Numbered from the stretch's first letter, positions 8,332 to 18,442 are shown. The stretch is DNA of 33,468 nt from Gammaproteobacteria bacterium (GCA_015487095.1 WFQM01000165.1:1-33468), one strand, 5' to 3'. A program made the numbers and translations. Notes: a model not told the origin generated them from the sequence alone.

Positions 8332-9293
8332 GATGGAATCGTTTGCGCCTGAATCAATTCACGCTGTCGCTGACTGAAAGCTTCGGCGGCATTGTACCCT
8401 TTACGCAATAAAATATGATCTCGCACTGCGGCTTCCACCAGTACGGCAAGGTTACGCCCGGAGGCTACTGGTAGCGTGGCTTCGGGGATTTCGATATCCA
8501 GAATCGTGCGTTTGCGATAACTGCCTTTCAAGCGATCTACTTTATGCAGATCTTCTGCAGCCAGTCGCTGTAGATGCACAATCAAACGCAGATCTTTGTT
8601 AAACTTGATGGCACTGTCACCGTACATAGCACGAATATTCAGGATGCCCAGACCACGCACTTCGATAAAATCCCGTAAGACTTCAGGGCAGCGGCCACGC
8701 ACGGTATCGGGTCCCACTCGAGAGAACTCCGGGGCATCATCCGCAATCAGCCGATGATTACGGGATATCAATTCCAGTGCCAGCTCACTTTTACCAACAC
8801 TGCTTTCCCCAGTAAGCAATACACCCATGCCATGTACTTCCAGAAACACGCCGTGTACTACTGTCTTTTCTGCCAGTTCATCATCGAGATAATGGCGCAG
8901 ACTGCTCATCAGTTTTGCGCTACCGAGATTGGACAGCAATAAGGGTGTATGGGTTTTTTCACAAAAACCACATAAATCATCCGGGGCGGATTGCTGTTCA
9001 GCAATCACCACTGCTGCCGGTTCACCTGCGCATAATTGTTCAATCAGTTGTTGGCGTGATGCAGTATCAAGTTTGTTGAGATAATCAAGCTCTATTGGCC
9101 CCAGTAGTTGTAACCGATTGGAGTGGATGACATTGAGGTAACCAATCAGCGAATGACCTGAGGTATCAGCGCTATACCTCAATGTTCGCTGCTCACCACC
9201 ACGCCCGGCAAGCCACTGCAAGCCCAGTCGTTGTTGATAACGCTGGAATAAAAGATTGACGGTAACAGTGTCGTTCATAGGCTGGGGGTACAA
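8328..9293 (-). CDS. hprK: HPr kinase/phosphorylase
   Basis: GMGVLLTGESSVGKSELALELISRNHRLIADDAPEF (Walker A) and EVRGLGILNIRAMYGDSA signature. Confidence 0.95.
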   Translation of the reverse strand: MYPQPMNDTVTVNLLFQRYQQRLGLQWLAGRGGEQRTLRYSADTSGHSLIGYLNVIHSNRLQLLGPIELDYLNKLDTASRQQLIEQLCAGEPAAVVIAEQQSAPDDLCGFCEKTHTPLLLSNLGSAKLMSSLRHYLDDELAEKTVVHGVFLEVHGMGVLLTGESSVGKSELALELISRNHRLIADDAPEFSRVGPDTVRGRCPEVLRDFIEVRGLGILNIRAMYGDSAIKFNKDLRLIVHLQRLAAEDLHKVDRLKGSYRKRTILDIEIPEATLPVASGRNLAVLVEAAVRDHILLRKGYNAAEAFSQRQRELIQAQTIPS

Positions 9294-9314
9294 ATTCCAG
9301 TTGTTCGAGATGGG

Positions 9315-9779
9315 TTAGTGATTCCGATCCCAGTCAATCAGACAATCATAAAGTGACTGGCTGTTAGCTGCCGCCCGCAATTTTTCACGTAATTCGTTAT
9401 CACTGAACATTTCTGCTAAACGCGCTAACAGTTGCAGGTGCTCTTCGGTGGAGTCTTCAGGCACCAGTAATGCAAACATGAGATTGACCGATTGACGATC
9501 AAAGGCATCACAATCAATACCATCAGCCAATTGTACAAAGGCTCCAATAGTTTCTGTGCTGTTTTTGAGCCGTCCGTGCGGTATGGCAACACCATGATCA
9601 ATGGCTGTGGTGCCCAGGCGTTCACGGGCAATTAAACTATTAAAGATATCGTGTGCATCCAGCGTGTCCGGTGAGCGCGTCACAAAAAGCTCACTAAGTG
9701 TTTCCAGCGCACGTTTTTTGCTGGCAACAGGCACCTGCGTCGCAATGCGCCCGGGAGTAATAATGTCAGAAAGTTGCAT
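9315..9779 (-). CDS. ptsN: PTS IIA-like nitrogen regulatory protein PtsN
   Basis: RERLGTTAIDHGVAIPHGRL phosphohistidine motif. Confidence 0.94.
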   Translation of the reverse strand: MQLSDIITPGRIATQVPVASKKRALETLSELFVTRSPDTLDAHDIFNSLIARERLGTTAIDHGVAIPHGRLKNSTETIGAFVQLADGIDCDAFDRQSVNLMFALLVPEDSTEEHLQLLARLAEMFSDNELREKLRAAANSQSLYDCLIDWDRNH

Positions 9780-9827
9780 GGTGATATCGTGATAACAAAT
9801 AGGATTAAAAATTAATGGGTTTAATAG

Positions 9828-9857
9828 TGTGCGTGGAAGTTTTCGCTCCCACGCACA
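9828..9857 (-). other. Perfect hairpin in the hpf-ptsN gap
   Basis: Minus strand TGTGCGTGGGAG-CGAAAA-CTTCCACGCACA: 12-bp stem (one G-U), 6-nt loop; no immediate T run. Confidence 0.7.
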
Positions 9858-9882
9858 ATGTTATTTCGCACAGGTTCCTGGG

Positions 9883-10227
9883 TTATTCCTGCGAAGCCTC
9901 TTCCTGTAATGAGGCCTGCAACGCAGAACTGCTGCCGCGATGGTGATTAGAACGTTTTTCTTTGTGTTTTTTCACCTGGCGATCAAGCTTGTCGATTAAT
10001 GCATCGATGGCCGTGTACATATTTTCATCTTCGGCGGCCGCAAAAAGATTGGCACCGTTAATATGAATCGTGGCCTCCGCTTTTTGACGCTGTTTCTCCA
10101 CGCTGAGAATAGCATGAACGTTGGTCACCGTATCGATATGTCGCTCCAGTTTGGCCAGTTTGGTGGTAATATAGTCACGAAGCGAATCGGTAATTTCAAG
10201 ATGTTGACCAGTAACATTAACTTGCAT
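9883..10227 (-). CDS. hpf: Ribosome hibernation promoting factor
   Basis: MQVNVTGQHLEITDSLRDYITTKLAKLERHID...DENMYTAIDALIDKLDRQVKKHKEK. Confidence 0.93.
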   Translation of the reverse strand: MQVNVTGQHLEITDSLRDYITTKLAKLERHIDTVTNVHAILSVEKQRQKAEATIHINGANLFAAAEDENMYTAIDALIDKLDRQVKKHKEKRSNHHRGSSSALQASLQEEASQE

Positions 10228-10286
10228 AATTAACTCCTTTAGTTGTATCCAACGTCCATTCGGCTGCTATTTTTTGTTAGCTACGG

Positions 10287-11819
10287 TTAGACAAGCCGTT
10301 TGCGTTCATTGGATGGTGCGATGGACATTGCTTCACGGTATTTTGCTACCGTGCGACGTGCCACATTGATACCCTGATCACCCAGCAAACCTGCCAATTT
10401 ATTATCACTCAATGGTTTGCCCGGCTTTTCAGCGGCAATCAATTTTTTCAAAATTGCGCGAATAGCGGTGGCTGAGCATTCACCGCCCGTCGCCGTTCCC
10501 ACATGGCTTGAAAAGAAAAATTTCAGTTCAAATATACCTCGCGGGGTATGCATATATTTTTTTGTGGTAACCCGGGAAATTGTTGATTCATGCATTTCAA
10601 CAATTTCTGCGATATCGTGCATCACCATAGGTTTCATGGCTTCTTCACCGTGATCAAAAAAGCCGCGCTGACGATCAACAATGGTTGTTGCTACTTTTAG
10701 CAACGTTTCGTTACGACTGCGCAGGCTTTTAATAAACCAGCGTGCTTCCTGTAAATTATTTTTCAAAAAAGTAGCGTCTTTGCTGTTATTACGCTGCGCC
10801 ATTTTCGCATAAAGGCTGTTAATGCCAATTTTTGGCGTGATGTCCGGGTTCAGTTCCACACGCCACTGACCTTTTATCTTTTTCACAAAAACATCGGGAA
10901 TAATGTATTCAGGCTGACTCTCTGTGATATGTCCGCCGGGTCGCGGATTGAGGCTTTGCACCAGCTGAATGACATGCTGCATTTGTGTTTCGGCCAATTT
11001 CATGCGGCGCATAATCAGTGGATATTCACGTTTGGCCAAGGAATCAAAATGCTCTCTGAGCAACACCTTTGCTTCAGTCAGCCAGGGTGTTTCCGCATCG
11101 TAATACTTCAGTTGGATCAGCATACATTCGCGAAGATCACGGGCAGCAATACCAGGCGGGTCAAAATCCTGCACGCGGTGTAATACTGCTTCTACTTCAT
11201 CCAGTTCAATGTCGTTACCTTCGGACAGGGATTGATGCAGTTCTTCCAGTGATGTACTAAGGTAACCATCATCGTCAATGGCGTCAATAATGGTTGTGGC
11301 AATGGCCTGGTCGGTTTCGCTGCAAGGGGAAAGATTCAGCTGCCATAATAAATGATCTTGCAGGCTTTCGCTGCTGCTGTCCGCTTGTTCGTAACTTAAG
11401 TTCTCGCCGTCATTGTTCCGCGAAACAGAGCTGTAGGAATCGACGTAGGTATCGCTGTAGGAATCTTCCCACTCACTGTCGGTGGGCAGATCGTTGGGGA
11501 TTTCCTGTTCCTGTTTGTCCACAGCACGGTCAGCTACATCGACGCTTTCGCCATCTTCACCCCGATTTTCAATACGATTTTCACCGCCACTGCTGTCAGC
11601 GGTGGCGCTCGTTTCGCCATCACTCCGTTCACCGCTATCGTTTTCACGACGTTCCGCAGCGGCCTCCTCTGTAATCTCCAGCATCGGATTGGATTCAAGT
11701 GCCTCCTGAATCTCCGTTTGCAGCTCCAGAGTAGAGAGCTGTAACAAGCGGATAGCCTGTTGCAACTGGGGGGTCATGGTCAGGTGCTGACCCAGTTTAA
11801 GCTGTAAAGTTTGCTTCAT
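10287..11819 (-). CDS. rpoN: RNA polymerase sigma-54 factor
   Basis: MKQTLQLKLGQHLTMTPQLQQAIRLLQLSTLELQ N-terminus and ARRTVAKYREAMSIAPSNERKRL RpoN box. Confidence 0.97.
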   Translation of the reverse strand: MKQTLQLKLGQHLTMTPQLQQAIRLLQLSTLELQTEIQEALESNPMLEITEEAAAERRENDSGERSDGETSATADSSGGENRIENRGEDGESVDVADRAVDKQEQEIPNDLPTDSEWEDSYSDTYVDSYSSVSRNNDGENLSYEQADSSSESLQDHLLWQLNLSPCSETDQAIATTIIDAIDDDGYLSTSLEELHQSLSEGNDIELDEVEAVLHRVQDFDPPGIAARDLRECMLIQLKYYDAETPWLTEAKVLLREHFDSLAKREYPLIMRRMKLAETQMQHVIQLVQSLNPRPGGHITESQPEYIIPDVFVKKIKGQWRVELNPDITPKIGINSLYAKMAQRNNSKDATFLKNNLQEARWFIKSLRSRNETLLKVATTIVDRQRGFFDHGEEAMKPMVMHDIAEIVEMHESTISRVTTKKYMHTPRGIFELKFFFSSHVGTATGGECSATAIRAILKKLIAAEKPGKPLSDNKLAGLLGDQGINVARRTVAKYREAMSIAPSNERKRLV

Positions 11820-11918
11820 TGATGTGCGAGTCGGACCTTGGCCAAAGTCGCGTCTCCCAAAGGGGGAACGATCTTTTTGCCTGTTATTTATTGTCAGTTT
11901 ACTCCAAACCCCGGGATG

Positions 11919-12023
11919 TTGAAGACTTGGCAGGTATTTATTTTTTATGTCTTCAATAGACGCTGTTATATATCACCTAAATCCTGCAAGTATTCGCACT
12001 CTCTACAGCACAATCACTTGCAG
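11919..12023. repeat. Two inverted repeats in the rpoN upstream region
   Basis: ttgaagac (11919-11926)/gtcttcaa (11949-11956) and ctgcaagt (11984-11991)/acttgcag (12016-12023). Confidence 0.6.
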
Positions 12024-12031
12024 AACCTGGA

Positions 12032-12757
12032 TCAAAGTTTGAAATCCTGCCCCAGATAAACGTCCCTGACGTGAGAATCTTTAAGTACATCCTCCGGGGA
12101 GCCCTGAGCAATCACTTCACCGGCATTCATGATATAAGCACGGTGACAAATCCCAAGGGTTTCTCTTACATTATGGTCAGTAATCAGCACACCGATGTTA
12201 CGCTCGGTTAAGTGGTTGATTATACGCTGAATATCCAGTACAGAAATGGGGTCAACACCGGCAAAAGGTTCGTCTAACAAGATGAACTTGGGTTCAGTGG
12301 CTAGTGCGCGAGCAATTTCCACCCGCCGACGCTCTCCCCCTGAGAGACTCATGCCTAGCGAATCACGAATGTGGCTGATGTGCAGCTCACCCAGCAATTC
12401 ATCCAGTTTGCATTGTTGTTGCTGTCGCGTCAGGTCGGCGCGGGTCTGTAATATAGCCAATAAGTTATCTGCAACGCTGAGTTTGCGAAATACTGAGGCT
12501 TCTTGTGGCAGGTAACCGATGCCCAAACGGGCCCGTGCATGCAACGGATAATGGGTGACATCATGATCATTGAGTTGAATCTGACCATGATCACAAGCCA
12601 CCAGACCGACGATCATGTAAAAGCAGGTGGTCTTGCCTGCACCGTTAGGGCCTAGCAAGCCCACCACTTCGCCGCTGCCCACGGTGACGGAAACCTTTTT
12701 TACCACCTGTCGTGATTGGTATTGCTTGGCAAGGTCGATGGCTACCAAATTGCTCAT
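12032..12757 (-). CDS. lptB: LPS export ABC transporter ATP-binding protein
   Basis: [37 protein letters not shown]. Confidence 0.96.
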   Translation of the reverse strand: MSNLVAIDLAKQYQSRQVVKKVSVTVGSGEVVGLLGPNGAGKTTCFYMIVGLVACDHGQIQLNDHDVTHYPLHARARLGIGYLPQEASVFRKLSVADNLLAILQTRADLTRQQQQCKLDELLGELHISHIRDSLGMSLSGGERRRVEIARALATEPKFILLDEPFAGVDPISVLDIQRIINHLTERNIGVLITDHNVRETLGICHRAYIMNAGEVIAQGSPEDVLKDSHVRDVYLGQDFKL

Positions 12758-13278
12758 GGCTGAGCGTCAATTTTTTTGGGGCGCGGTTGCAAGGTAACGG
12801 TAACTCTCTGCTGCTCACCTGTCTTGTTAGTAGCACCGCCTGCATTGGCTAGCACTCGCTCGGCATCGGGGTCATATTGAATGCGATTACCGCTAAAACG
12901 ATTCCCTCCCTGCCAGAACTGTGCTTTGTCCATTAGTAGTACCTGTTTGCTGTTCGCATTATATTCCATGCGCTGACTGCTGCCTTTCACGATTTTTCCG
13001 TCCGCCCGTTCTTGCAAATAATGCGCTGGCTGACCCTGTGCGGTAATACGCTGCAATTCTCCCTCTTTGCTGTACACCACCACTTCATCGGCACGCATCT
13101 CAATGCCTCCCTGACGCACTATCACATGGCCGGTGTAGGTCATTACTCCCAGGGCTTCGTCAATTTCTGCCCGATCAGCCTCAATATGAACAGGCTGTTG
13201 GCTGTTGTCATCGTTACTGGCCAATGCCAGCGCGCTGAACACACAGCTCATCAGCAATAACAGGAGCTTAAGGCGCAT
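12754..13278 (-). CDS. lptA: LPS transport periplasmic protein LptA
   Basis: [39 protein letters not shown]; signal peptide; position between lptB and lptC. Confidence 0.93.
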   Translation of the reverse strand: MRLKLLLLLMSCVFSALALASNDDNSQQPVHIEADRAEIDEALGVMTYTGHVIVRQGGIEMRADEVVVYSKEGELQRITAQGQPAHYLQERADGKIVKGSSQRMEYNANSKQVLLMDKAQFWQGGNRFSGNRIQYDPDAERVLANAGGATNKTGEQQRVTVTLQPRPKKIDAQP

Positions 13279-13840
13279 AAACCCCCCGTACCTGCGACAA
13301 TAATTGTACCTGCCCCTTGCGGAAATACACTTGCAGACCCACTGTTTTCAAGGTGTCTTCATTTTGCACAATGGTGGCTGCCTGATCCGTTTCTGCATAA
13401 TCATCCGCAGGTCGCACACGCACATCGCGGGTACGAATCTGTAAATTGGCCGATGCCACCTCGTCAGGGTAGCGTTGGATGGTCACTGAGCCATCCAGAA
13501 AAATCTGTTCATTGCCATTTTCCGCACGACCGGTTTCCGCCACTGCCGTCCAGCGCTGACCATCGGACTGGAAAGCGGTAAATTGTGGTTGCGTAAATTC
13601 GCTGCGATCATCATCGGCATAGTGTGCCATATGTGTGGCCCGGAGTTGATATTGCGGTCGCCCCTGCTCGTCTAATACTTGTGTGGTGAAATTTTCCATG
13701 AATGAATCCGGCACCCCCTGAGTTTGTGGCGTCACTACGGGCCCCTTATCCGGCTGTTTCTGAAACAGCCACACACTGAGCCCGGCGACAAGCACAACCA
13801 GCAGGGGGACAAAGGATTTCCACAAGCGCTGAAACAACAT
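13268..13840 (-). CDS. lptC: LPS export protein LptC
   Basis: Single N-terminal TM, LptC-like body and conserved position upstream of lptA. Confidence 0.88.
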   Translation of the reverse strand: MLFQRLWKSFVPLLVVLVAGLSVWLFQKQPDKGPVVTPQTQGVPDSFMENFTTQVLDEQGRPQYQLRATHMAHYADDDRSEFTQPQFTAFQSDGQRWTAVAETGRAENGNEQIFLDGSVTIQRYPDEVASANLQIRTRDVRVRPADDYAETDQAATIVQNEDTLKTVGLQVYFRKGQVQLLSQVRGVYAP

Positions 13841-13843
13841 TCA

Positions 13844-14034
13844 ATACCTGGATACTGCAAGTAGTCGTGCTTGTACAGTGCAAGATATTGATTCGTAGAG
13901 CGAATGACAGCTTTGAGCGTAATCCTTATTGTGATTGCCGAAAAGTTTCATATCGTTCATACGGATTAAGAGCTCGCCTAAAGTGCCTACTGTTGGTGTG
14001 CTGAGTGAGTGCGAGCGCTTGCAGTATCCAGGTA
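13844..14034. repeat. 191-bp palindromic element between kdsC and lptC
   Basis: Perfect 17-bp terminal inverted repeat TACCTGGATACTGCAAG (13844-13860)/CTTGCAGTATCCAGGTA (14018-14034). Confidence 0.85.
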
Positions 14035-14055
14035 ATATTTGATCCAGCAAGCAAC

Positions 14056-14580
14056 CTACTGCAAATAATGCTGCATGGCGGCGTCCAGCGTTCCTTGCGC
14101 CTCCATAATCAGCTCGCAGAGATCGCGTGCTGCGCCCTGACCGCCGTTGTGTGGGGCTTGCCAATGGGCGTGCGCGCTCACCAGTGCATGGGCATCGTTA
14201 GTGGCTACGGCTAACCCCACACGCAGCATAATGGGTAAATCCACCACATCATCACCCATGTACGCCACCTGCTCTGAGTCAAATCCCAATTTGGCAATAA
14301 GTTCTTCGAAGGCGGGCAGTTTTTCCAGTTTGCCCTGATAAACATGCTTGATGCCGAGGTTGGCCATGCGGTGTTCCACCACTTTTGATGTACGACCGGT
14401 GATGATGCCCACCGCTACACCACTGTTTTGCAGCATTTTCATGCCGTGACCATCACGGGAATGAAAGGCTTTGTATTCCTGGCCATCGTCACCGAAAATC
14501 AAACGACCATCGGTAAGCACGCCGTCCACGTCAAAGATCAGCAGTTTGATTTGGGCCGCTCGGGCGAGAATGTCTTTCAT
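14056..14580 (-). CDS. kdsC: 3-deoxy-D-manno-octulosonate 8-phosphate phosphatase
   Basis: HAD motif IKLLIFDVDGVLTDGRL; YMGDDVVDLPIM. Confidence 0.95.
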   Translation of the reverse strand: MKDILARAAQIKLLIFDVDGVLTDGRLIFGDDGQEYKAFHSRDGHGMKMLQNSGVAVGIITGRTSKVVEHRMANLGIKHVYQGKLEKLPAFEELIAKLGFDSEQVAYMGDDVVDLPIMLRVGLAVATNDAHALVSAHAHWQAPHNGGQGAARDLCELIMEAQGTLDAAMQHYLQ

Positions 14581-14660
14581 ATTGTTAGTCCTGGGCTTGG
14601 TCCTTGGCTTTTTTAATGTGAATTAAGGGTTAAAACAATGAGTATTTAACACAAAGTTTT

Positions 14661-14707
14661 TGCGTGTTTTCCTCTGCGTCCTTTGCGCCTCTGCGACCTC
14701 TGCGTTT
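14661..14707. repeat. Short CTCTGCG-type tandem repeat in the kdsD-kdsC gap
   Basis: tgcgtgttttcctctgcgtcctttgcgcctctgcgacctctgcgttt: degenerate repeats of (c)ctctgcg/ctttgcg. Confidence 0.75.
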
Positions 14708-14882
14708 ATAACCCGGCGCTTGTCAGTACCACTACAATATAACCGCCCAATACACTGAAACGATTGTACTAATGGCTTTAAACTCTTGGGTTCCGGCTAA
14801 AAAACAGACGAAATGATGGTCTTTTCAGTAAAAAGTGTTAACAGAGTGATTAGCCCTTAATTTACATTTTAAGGAGCTGATA

Positions 14883-15857
14883 TCAAACTACGCCTGCGCG
14901 CAACAAGTCATGCATATTCAGCGCACCAACAGGTCGCTGCTGTTCATCCACGACCATCAGTGAATTAATTTTGTGCCGCTCCATCAGGCTAAGTGTTTCC
15001 ACTGCCAATTGCCTAGGCTGCGCTGTTTTGCACTGGCGTGTCATCACTTCGGCAATACCAATTTGGTGGACATTAACTTCGCCATGATCCAACACCCGGC
15101 GTAGATCACCATCGGTAAAGATGCCCGCCAGCTTGCCACCGGCATCAACAATACCCGTCATCCCCAGACCTTTTTGCGTCATTTCCAGCAACGCTTCGCT
15201 AAGGCTGGCAGTATCATCCACACAGGGAATACTATCGTTGCCGTGCATAATGTCTTCCACATGCAACAATAAACGCCGCCCCAGTGAACCGCCGGGATGC
15301 GACAGTGCAAAATCATCCGCAGTAAATCCACGCTGTTCCAGCAGTGATACCGCCAGCGCATCACCCATCACCAGCGCTGCTGTGGTACTGGAAGTGGGTG
15401 CCAGCCCCAATGGGCATGCTTCTTTTTCCACGCTGACATCAAGATGCGCATCGGCTGCCTCAGCCAGGGTGGAATCAACCTTTCCAGTAAGCGCGACGAG
15501 CGGGGCTCCCAGGCGTTTGATCAGCGGCAGAATGGTGAGAATTTCAGTGGTTTCACCGGAGTTGGACAACGCCAGCACCACATCATTGCTGGTGATCATG
15601 CCCATGTCGCCGTGACTGGCTTCACCCGGGTGTACAAAAAAAGCGGGGCTGCCAGTGCTGGCCAGAGTGGCAGCAATTTTTTCGCCAATATGGCCTGACT
15701 TGCCCATGCCCAGCACCACAATGCGGCCTTCGCAGTCATACATAAAACGGCAGGCATGCACAAAATCCGAGCCAATGCGACCGGCAAGATCGGCTATGGC
15801 TTTGGCTTCAATATCGATGACCGCAAGGGCCATTTGTTCAAGTTTAACGGGACTCAT
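14883..15857 (-). CDS. kdsD: Arabinose-5-phosphate isomerase (SIS + CBS domains)
   Basis: VVLGMGKSGHIGEKIAATLASTGSPAFFVHPGEASHGDMGMI plus C-terminal CBS pair. Confidence 0.95.
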   Translation of the reverse strand: MSPVKLEQMALAVIDIEAKAIADLAGRIGSDFVHACRFMYDCEGRIVVLGMGKSGHIGEKIAATLASTGSPAFFVHPGEASHGDMGMITSNDVVLALSNSGETTEILTILPLIKRLGAPLVALTGKVDSTLAEAADAHLDVSVEKEACPLGLAPTSSTTAALVMGDALAVSLLEQRGFTADDFALSHPGGSLGRRLLLHVEDIMHGNDSIPCVDDTASLSEALLEMTQKGLGMTGIVDAGGKLAGIFTDGDLRRVLDHGEVNVHQIGIAEVMTRQCKTAQPRQLAVETLSLMERHKINSLMVVDEQQRPVGALNMHDLLRAGVV

Positions 15858-15896
15858 AATTTTTTGGTTATTATCCAGGTACTATGTCTAAATCTA

Positions 15897-16898
15897 TCAG
15901 CCTAGGCCCGTCATGCCCAGCCATGTCATGTAACCGACAAAACAGGCCAGTAACAATCCACCTTCAAGGCGGTTGATACGCCCCGGCCCTCTGAAGCCAT
16001 AGGCCATCAGGAATAATACGAGAGTTAATCCTGCCACGACAGGAAAATCACGTTGTAACACTGCTGGTTCCAATATGCTGGGTGCGATCAATCCAGGCAA
16101 GGCCAGTACCGCCAACAAGTTAAACATATTAGAGCCAATGATATTGCCCACGGCCATATCATCTTCACCCTTGAGGGCGCTCATCACCGAGGCAGCCAGT
16201 TCCGGCAGGCTGGTGCCGATGGCGATAATGGTGAGGCCAATGACTAAATCACTGACACCCAGATCACGGGCAATATCCACCGCACCCCATACCAGCAGTT
16301 TGGAGCTCAACACCAAAGCCACCAGACCCAATATAGCCCAGAATACAGCTTGCCCGGTACTCAGGCTGGAGGGAACCTCCCTTTCAAACTCACCCGTTAA
16401 CGGGTCTGTCACCGAGGCCGTTATTTGAGGATCAGAGGCCACAGCTTGTGAGCGCTTGCCCAGCCAGATCATCCAGAAAATCAATAAGGCCGTGGACCCC
16501 AGCAGGATAGTGCCATCAAGCACACCTAGCTCGCCATCCAGCATCAAGGCACCCGCCAGCAAAGTCACCGCAAATAACACCGGGAATTCGCGGCGCAAAA
16601 TGCCGGAATCCACTGTTAGCGGCATAATCAGCGCTGTTACCCCCAAAACCAGCGCAATATTAGCGATATTGGAGCCCAGCGCATTACCTATCCCTATCCC
16701 GGGGTTACCACTGCTGGCGGCCATACCAGAAACCAGCATCTCGGGTGCCGACGTGCCAAACCCCATAATGGTCATGCCGATAATCAGTGGCGACACACCC
16801 AGGTTACGCGCCAGTCCTGCCGCGCCATGCACAAAACGTTCAGCACTCCATACCAAAAAAACCAAACCACCAACCACAGCCAACCACGACATCCACAT
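15897..16898 (-). CDS. yrbG: Calcium/sodium antiporter
   Basis: Two inverted membrane halves with GFGTSAPEMLVSG and AIGTSLPELAASV motifs. Confidence 0.92.
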   Translation of the reverse strand: MWMSWLAVVGGLVFLVWSAERFVHGAAGLARNLGVSPLIIGMTIMGFGTSAPEMLVSGMAASSGNPGIGIGNALGSNIANIALVLGVTALIMPLTVDSGILRREFPVLFAVTLLAGALMLDGELGVLDGTILLGSTALLIFWMIWLGKRSQAVASDPQITASVTDPLTGEFEREVPSSLSTGQAVFWAILGLVALVLSSKLLVWGAVDIARDLGVSDLVIGLTIIAIGTSLPELAASVMSALKGEDDMAVGNIIGSNMFNLLAVLALPGLIAPSILEPAVLQRDFPVVAGLTLVLFLMAYGFRGPGRINRLEGGLLLACFVGYMTWLGMTGLG

Positions 16899-16902
16899 CT
16901 AT

Positions 16903-17847
16903 TCAAAAACCTCCACTTACGGCACTGACAACGGACTCCGCAGATCCTTCCGCAAACCAGTAATGCAACACCAGTCCGGCAAAAATCACCGCACCAAACC
17001 AATGATTATTGAGAAAAGCCTTGAAACAACCTTCAGGACTGCGGTCACGAATCAGCCATTGTTGATACACACCCAATCCTGTCGCTACCAACAGACCCAG
17101 AAAATAAAATACACCCAGCTCCAGTTTGTTACCGACGATCCACAAAGTAAGGAGCAATATCACCTGGATGCTGCCGATAATCATGCGGTCGGCATCACCA
17201 AATAAAATCGCCGTGGATTTAACACCGATTTTCAAATCATCTTCGATATCCACCATGGCATACATGCTGTCATAAGCCGTAGCCCATAATACTGTAGCAA
17301 TGAGCAGCAACCACGCCACCAGTGGCACTTCGCCAGTTTGTGCTGCAAATGTCATGGGAATAGCCCAACCAAAAGCCAGCCCCAAAAACACCTGTGGCAG
17401 ATATGTGTGGCGTTTCGTAAAAGGATAAATGGCCACTAGCACTGCGCCAACCAGCGACAGAGCAATGGTGAGCCCGTTCGTCGTCAATACCAGCATAAAA
17501 GCAATCAGGCATAACACAACAAACAGTATCAGCGCCTCCCGGGGCGCTACCTTGCCCGCCGCAATGGGGCGACTTTTGGTGCGCGCAACACGCGGGTCAA
17601 ATTCACGGTCAGCGTAGTCATTAATCACACAACCCGCCGCACGCAACAGCACCACACCCAGCACAAACACCAGTGTCACCCCCGTATCCGGGTTGCCCTG
17701 TCCCGCAATCCACAACGCCCACGCTGTTGGCCATAGCAACAGGTAAGTGCCAATGGGACGGTGCAGGCGCATCAGCAACGCATACTGGTAACTGCGATCC
17801 TTAATGCGCTCCCAGCTCAGGTCCGATATTACGGTTGGTATGTTCAT
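16903..17847 (-). CDS. ubiA: 4-hydroxybenzoate octaprenyltransferase
   Basis: [46 protein letters not shown] start at 17847 favoured over the longer ORF. Confidence 0.95.
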   Translation of the reverse strand: MNIPTVISDLSWERIKDRSYQYALLMRLHRPIGTYLLLWPTAWALWIAGQGNPDTGVTLVFVLGVVLLRAAGCVINDYADREFDPRVARTKSRPIAAGKVAPREALILFVVLCLIAFMLVLTTNGLTIALSLVGAVLVAIYPFTKRHTYLPQVFLGLAFGWAIPMTFAAQTGEVPLVAWLLLIATVLWATAYDSMYAMVDIEDDLKIGVKSTAILFGDADRMIIGSIQVILLLTLWIVGNKLELGVFYFLGLLVATGLGVYQQWLIRDRSPEGCFKAFLNNHWFGAVIFAGLVLHYWFAEGSAESVVSAVSGGF

Positions 17848-17866
17848 GGGCGGATACTGTAGCCGA

Positions 17867-18442
17867 CTAACCCTGGTGTGGGCAGATGGCGGGGAGAAAA
17901 ATTTCACTCACCAGCAATGGATGGCGATTGAGAAAAAAAACTGACCGCCGCCCCCAGATATTCGTCGGCAATTGCGATAAACCTGTTGTGGCGCGCGTAA
18001 ACAATGCTTGATCTGGCGACAACCGCGTAATCTCAATGCCGCTGCGCACCATGGAGCGGTCTGCGAACAACACCGCTCCCAGTGGTTTTTTGCCCAGCCG
18101 TGACAGGCGGCGGCGGGGTCCGGTCAAGGTGCGCACCGGAATCACCGTGCGTGCAAACACCCACGGTTGATCATCACATAACAAACGCACTTCGCGCACA
18201 AAACAGCGCTCATGCGGCAATGCGCCCAGCGCCTGTGCCTCATTCAGCATCGGTCGCTGCCAATGTTGCTCAGTAGGTTCGACACGAAACTGACCCCGAC
18301 ATGTCTGCTGCAAACGACGGGTCAACGAAGTGGAATCCAGCAACCAAGCCAGCAACCCAGGCGATGCGCCATGACGGGCAACAGGTGACCACGCCTGCCA
18401 GCGGGGCTCAAATCGGTGTTTGCCTAAGGGTAGATTGGTCAC
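17867..18442 (-). CDS. ubiC: Chorismate lyase
   Basis: [36 protein letters not shown]; adjacent to ubiA. Confidence 0.92.
   Translation of the reverse strand: MTNLPLGKHRFEPRWQAWSPVARHGASPGLLAWLLDSTSLTRRLQQTCRGQFRVEPTEQHWQRPMLNEAQALGALPHERCFVREVRLLCDDQPWVFARTVIPVRTLTGPRRRLSRLGKKPLGAVLFADRSMVRSGIEITRLSPDQALFTRATTGLSQLPTNIWGRRSVFFLNRHPLLVSEIFLPAICPHQG

Noticed and set aside
16456-17205. 249-aa plus-strand ORF across yrbG and ubiA
   Set aside because: Spans two well-supported minus-strand genes and lacks any family signature.
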